Below, piece after piece: positions 7,115-7,354 of a stretch of 7,354 nucleotides of DNA (position 1 is the stretch's first letter; each line of letters opens with the position of its first letter). Location: positions 1-7,354 of the forward strand of contig CAMBSA010000083.1 in NCBI GenBank assembly GCA_945869935.1. Reading direction: 5' to 3'. This DNA comes from Bordetella parapertussis (GTDB lineage Bacteria > Pseudomonadota > Gammaproteobacteria > Burkholderiales > SG8-39). The position numbers were made by a program, and so were the translations under genes. The notes beneath the pieces were generated by a model. It worked only from the letters and a program-made list of their open reading frames with translations. It did not search any database and had not been told where the DNA came from.

Positions 7115-7161
7115 TAGATCTCAAAGATCAAGTTTCCTTTTACGAACGCCTATTTTCATGA
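7111..7161 (+). CDS. Possible 16-codon leader or coupling peptide between the pseudopilin and the next gene
   Basis: GTG at 7111 overlaps the pseudopilin stop (GTGA), and the frame runs 16 codons to TGA 7159-7161, which overlaps the next ATG (ATGA). The peptide would be MIDLKDQVSFYERLFS. GGGAAAG at about 7099-7105 could serve as its ribosome binding site. It could carry ribosomes to the start at 7158, which has no visible ribosome binding site of its own. Its SFYERL resembles NFYQRL at the start of the next protein, so it may instead be a remnant of a duplicated or former 5' end. Too short to be sure it is translated. Confidence 0.25.
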   Translation: MIDLKDQVSFYERLFS

Positions 7162-7354
7162 GCTCTTCGCTCAATTTCTATCAGCGCCTCCGCCTAGCTG
7201 GCGTCGATCCTGCGGACAATGACGAAACCCGGATAAAGAAGTCCATCCTCGTTTTTGCCATGGGGATGATGACGGCCGTGCCTATGTTCTGGCTTTCTAT
7301 TTACTGGCTGATGGGTCTGCAAATGTCGGCAACCCTGCCCCTGACGTATCAGCT
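7158..7354 (+). CDS. N-terminal part of a membrane protein, possibly an adenylate/guanylate cyclase (3' end outside window)
   Basis: An ATG at 7158 opens a frame that runs off the right edge after 65 codons. The protein begins MSSSLNFYQRLRLAGVDPADNDETR, a charged cytoplasmic segment. A membrane helix follows at about 29-51 (SILVFAMGMMTAVPMFWLSIYWL), and a second hydrophobic stretch seems to start near residue 58. The opening 'RL-x-x-AGVDPAD-x-D-x-x-R-x-x-K' resembles, from memory, N-termini of proteobacterial membrane-bound class III adenylate/guanylate cyclases. No catalytic domain is in view, so this is a tentative call; a sensor kinase or GGDEF protein with a similar anchor is also possible. 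It follows the pseudopilin by 43 bases with no convincing terminator, so co-transcription is plausible. No good ribosome binding site is visible. Confidence 0.55.
   Translation, partial: MSSSLNFYQRLRLAGVDPADNDETRIKKSILVFAMGMMTAVPMFWLSIYWLMGLQMSATLPLTYQ

Noticed and set aside
7117..7129. GATCTCAAAGATC hairpin after the pseudopilin as a terminator
   Set aside because: The stem is only 5 bp and AT-rich, and the following T stretch is broken, so it is not convincing.

Overview
The window is a compact, single-strand block of a type IV filament assembly system (type IV pilus, MSHA pilus and type II secretion superfamily). Everything I can support is on the + strand. Gene content, moderate-to-high GC, and a large PilM/PilN-like protein next to pilin-like proteins with 'LPCP' motifs suggest a Gram-negative proteobacterium. 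Betaproteobacteria (Burkholderiales or Rhodocyclales) is my best guess, from memory of similar clusters and not from a search.

Layout. (1) 2-571: C-terminal part of a GspE/PilB-type assembly ATPase, cut by the left edge. (2) 605-1810: GspF/PilC inner-membrane platform protein. (3) 1815-3392: 525-residue bitopic protein that looks like a PilM (cytoplasmic) plus PilN (periplasmic) fusion, i.e. GspL/MshI-like. (4) 3389-3997: PilO/GspM-like membrane protein with a coiled coil. (5) 3994-4479: small exported protein in the PilP/GspC/MshK position, probably starting at a TTG that overlaps the previous stop. (6) 4476-6212: large 578-residue pilin-like protein with a prepilin-like N-terminus that lacks Glu5. 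(7) 6212-7114: 300-residue canonical pseudopilin (G|FTLAE). (8) 7158-7354: start of a membrane protein cut by the right edge, possibly an adenylate/guanylate cyclase or similar signalling protein. A 16-codon reading frame (7111-7161) bridges 7 and 8.

How they would work together. The ATPase powers the platform protein. The PilM/N-, PilO- and PilP-like proteins form the alignment complex linking the platform to an outer-membrane secretin (not in the window). The two pilin-like proteins would be substrates of the machine: minor pilins, a tip complex, or a short pseudopilus. From 3389 on, every junction is a stop/start overlap (ATGA, TTGA, ATGA, TGATG), so the block is almost certainly one translationally coupled operon. 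I see no internal promoter or convincing terminator, no RNA gene, no mobile element and no CRISPR array. The largest gene-free stretch is 43 bases (7115-7157), or 33 bases between genes 1 and 2.

The machine itself is a known superfamily. The less ordinary parts are the fused and apparently nucleotide-site-less PilM-like subunit, the pair of cysteine-rich pilin-like proteins sharing a module, a perfect 10-bp hairpin at the start of the large one, and the tiny bridging frame before the last gene.
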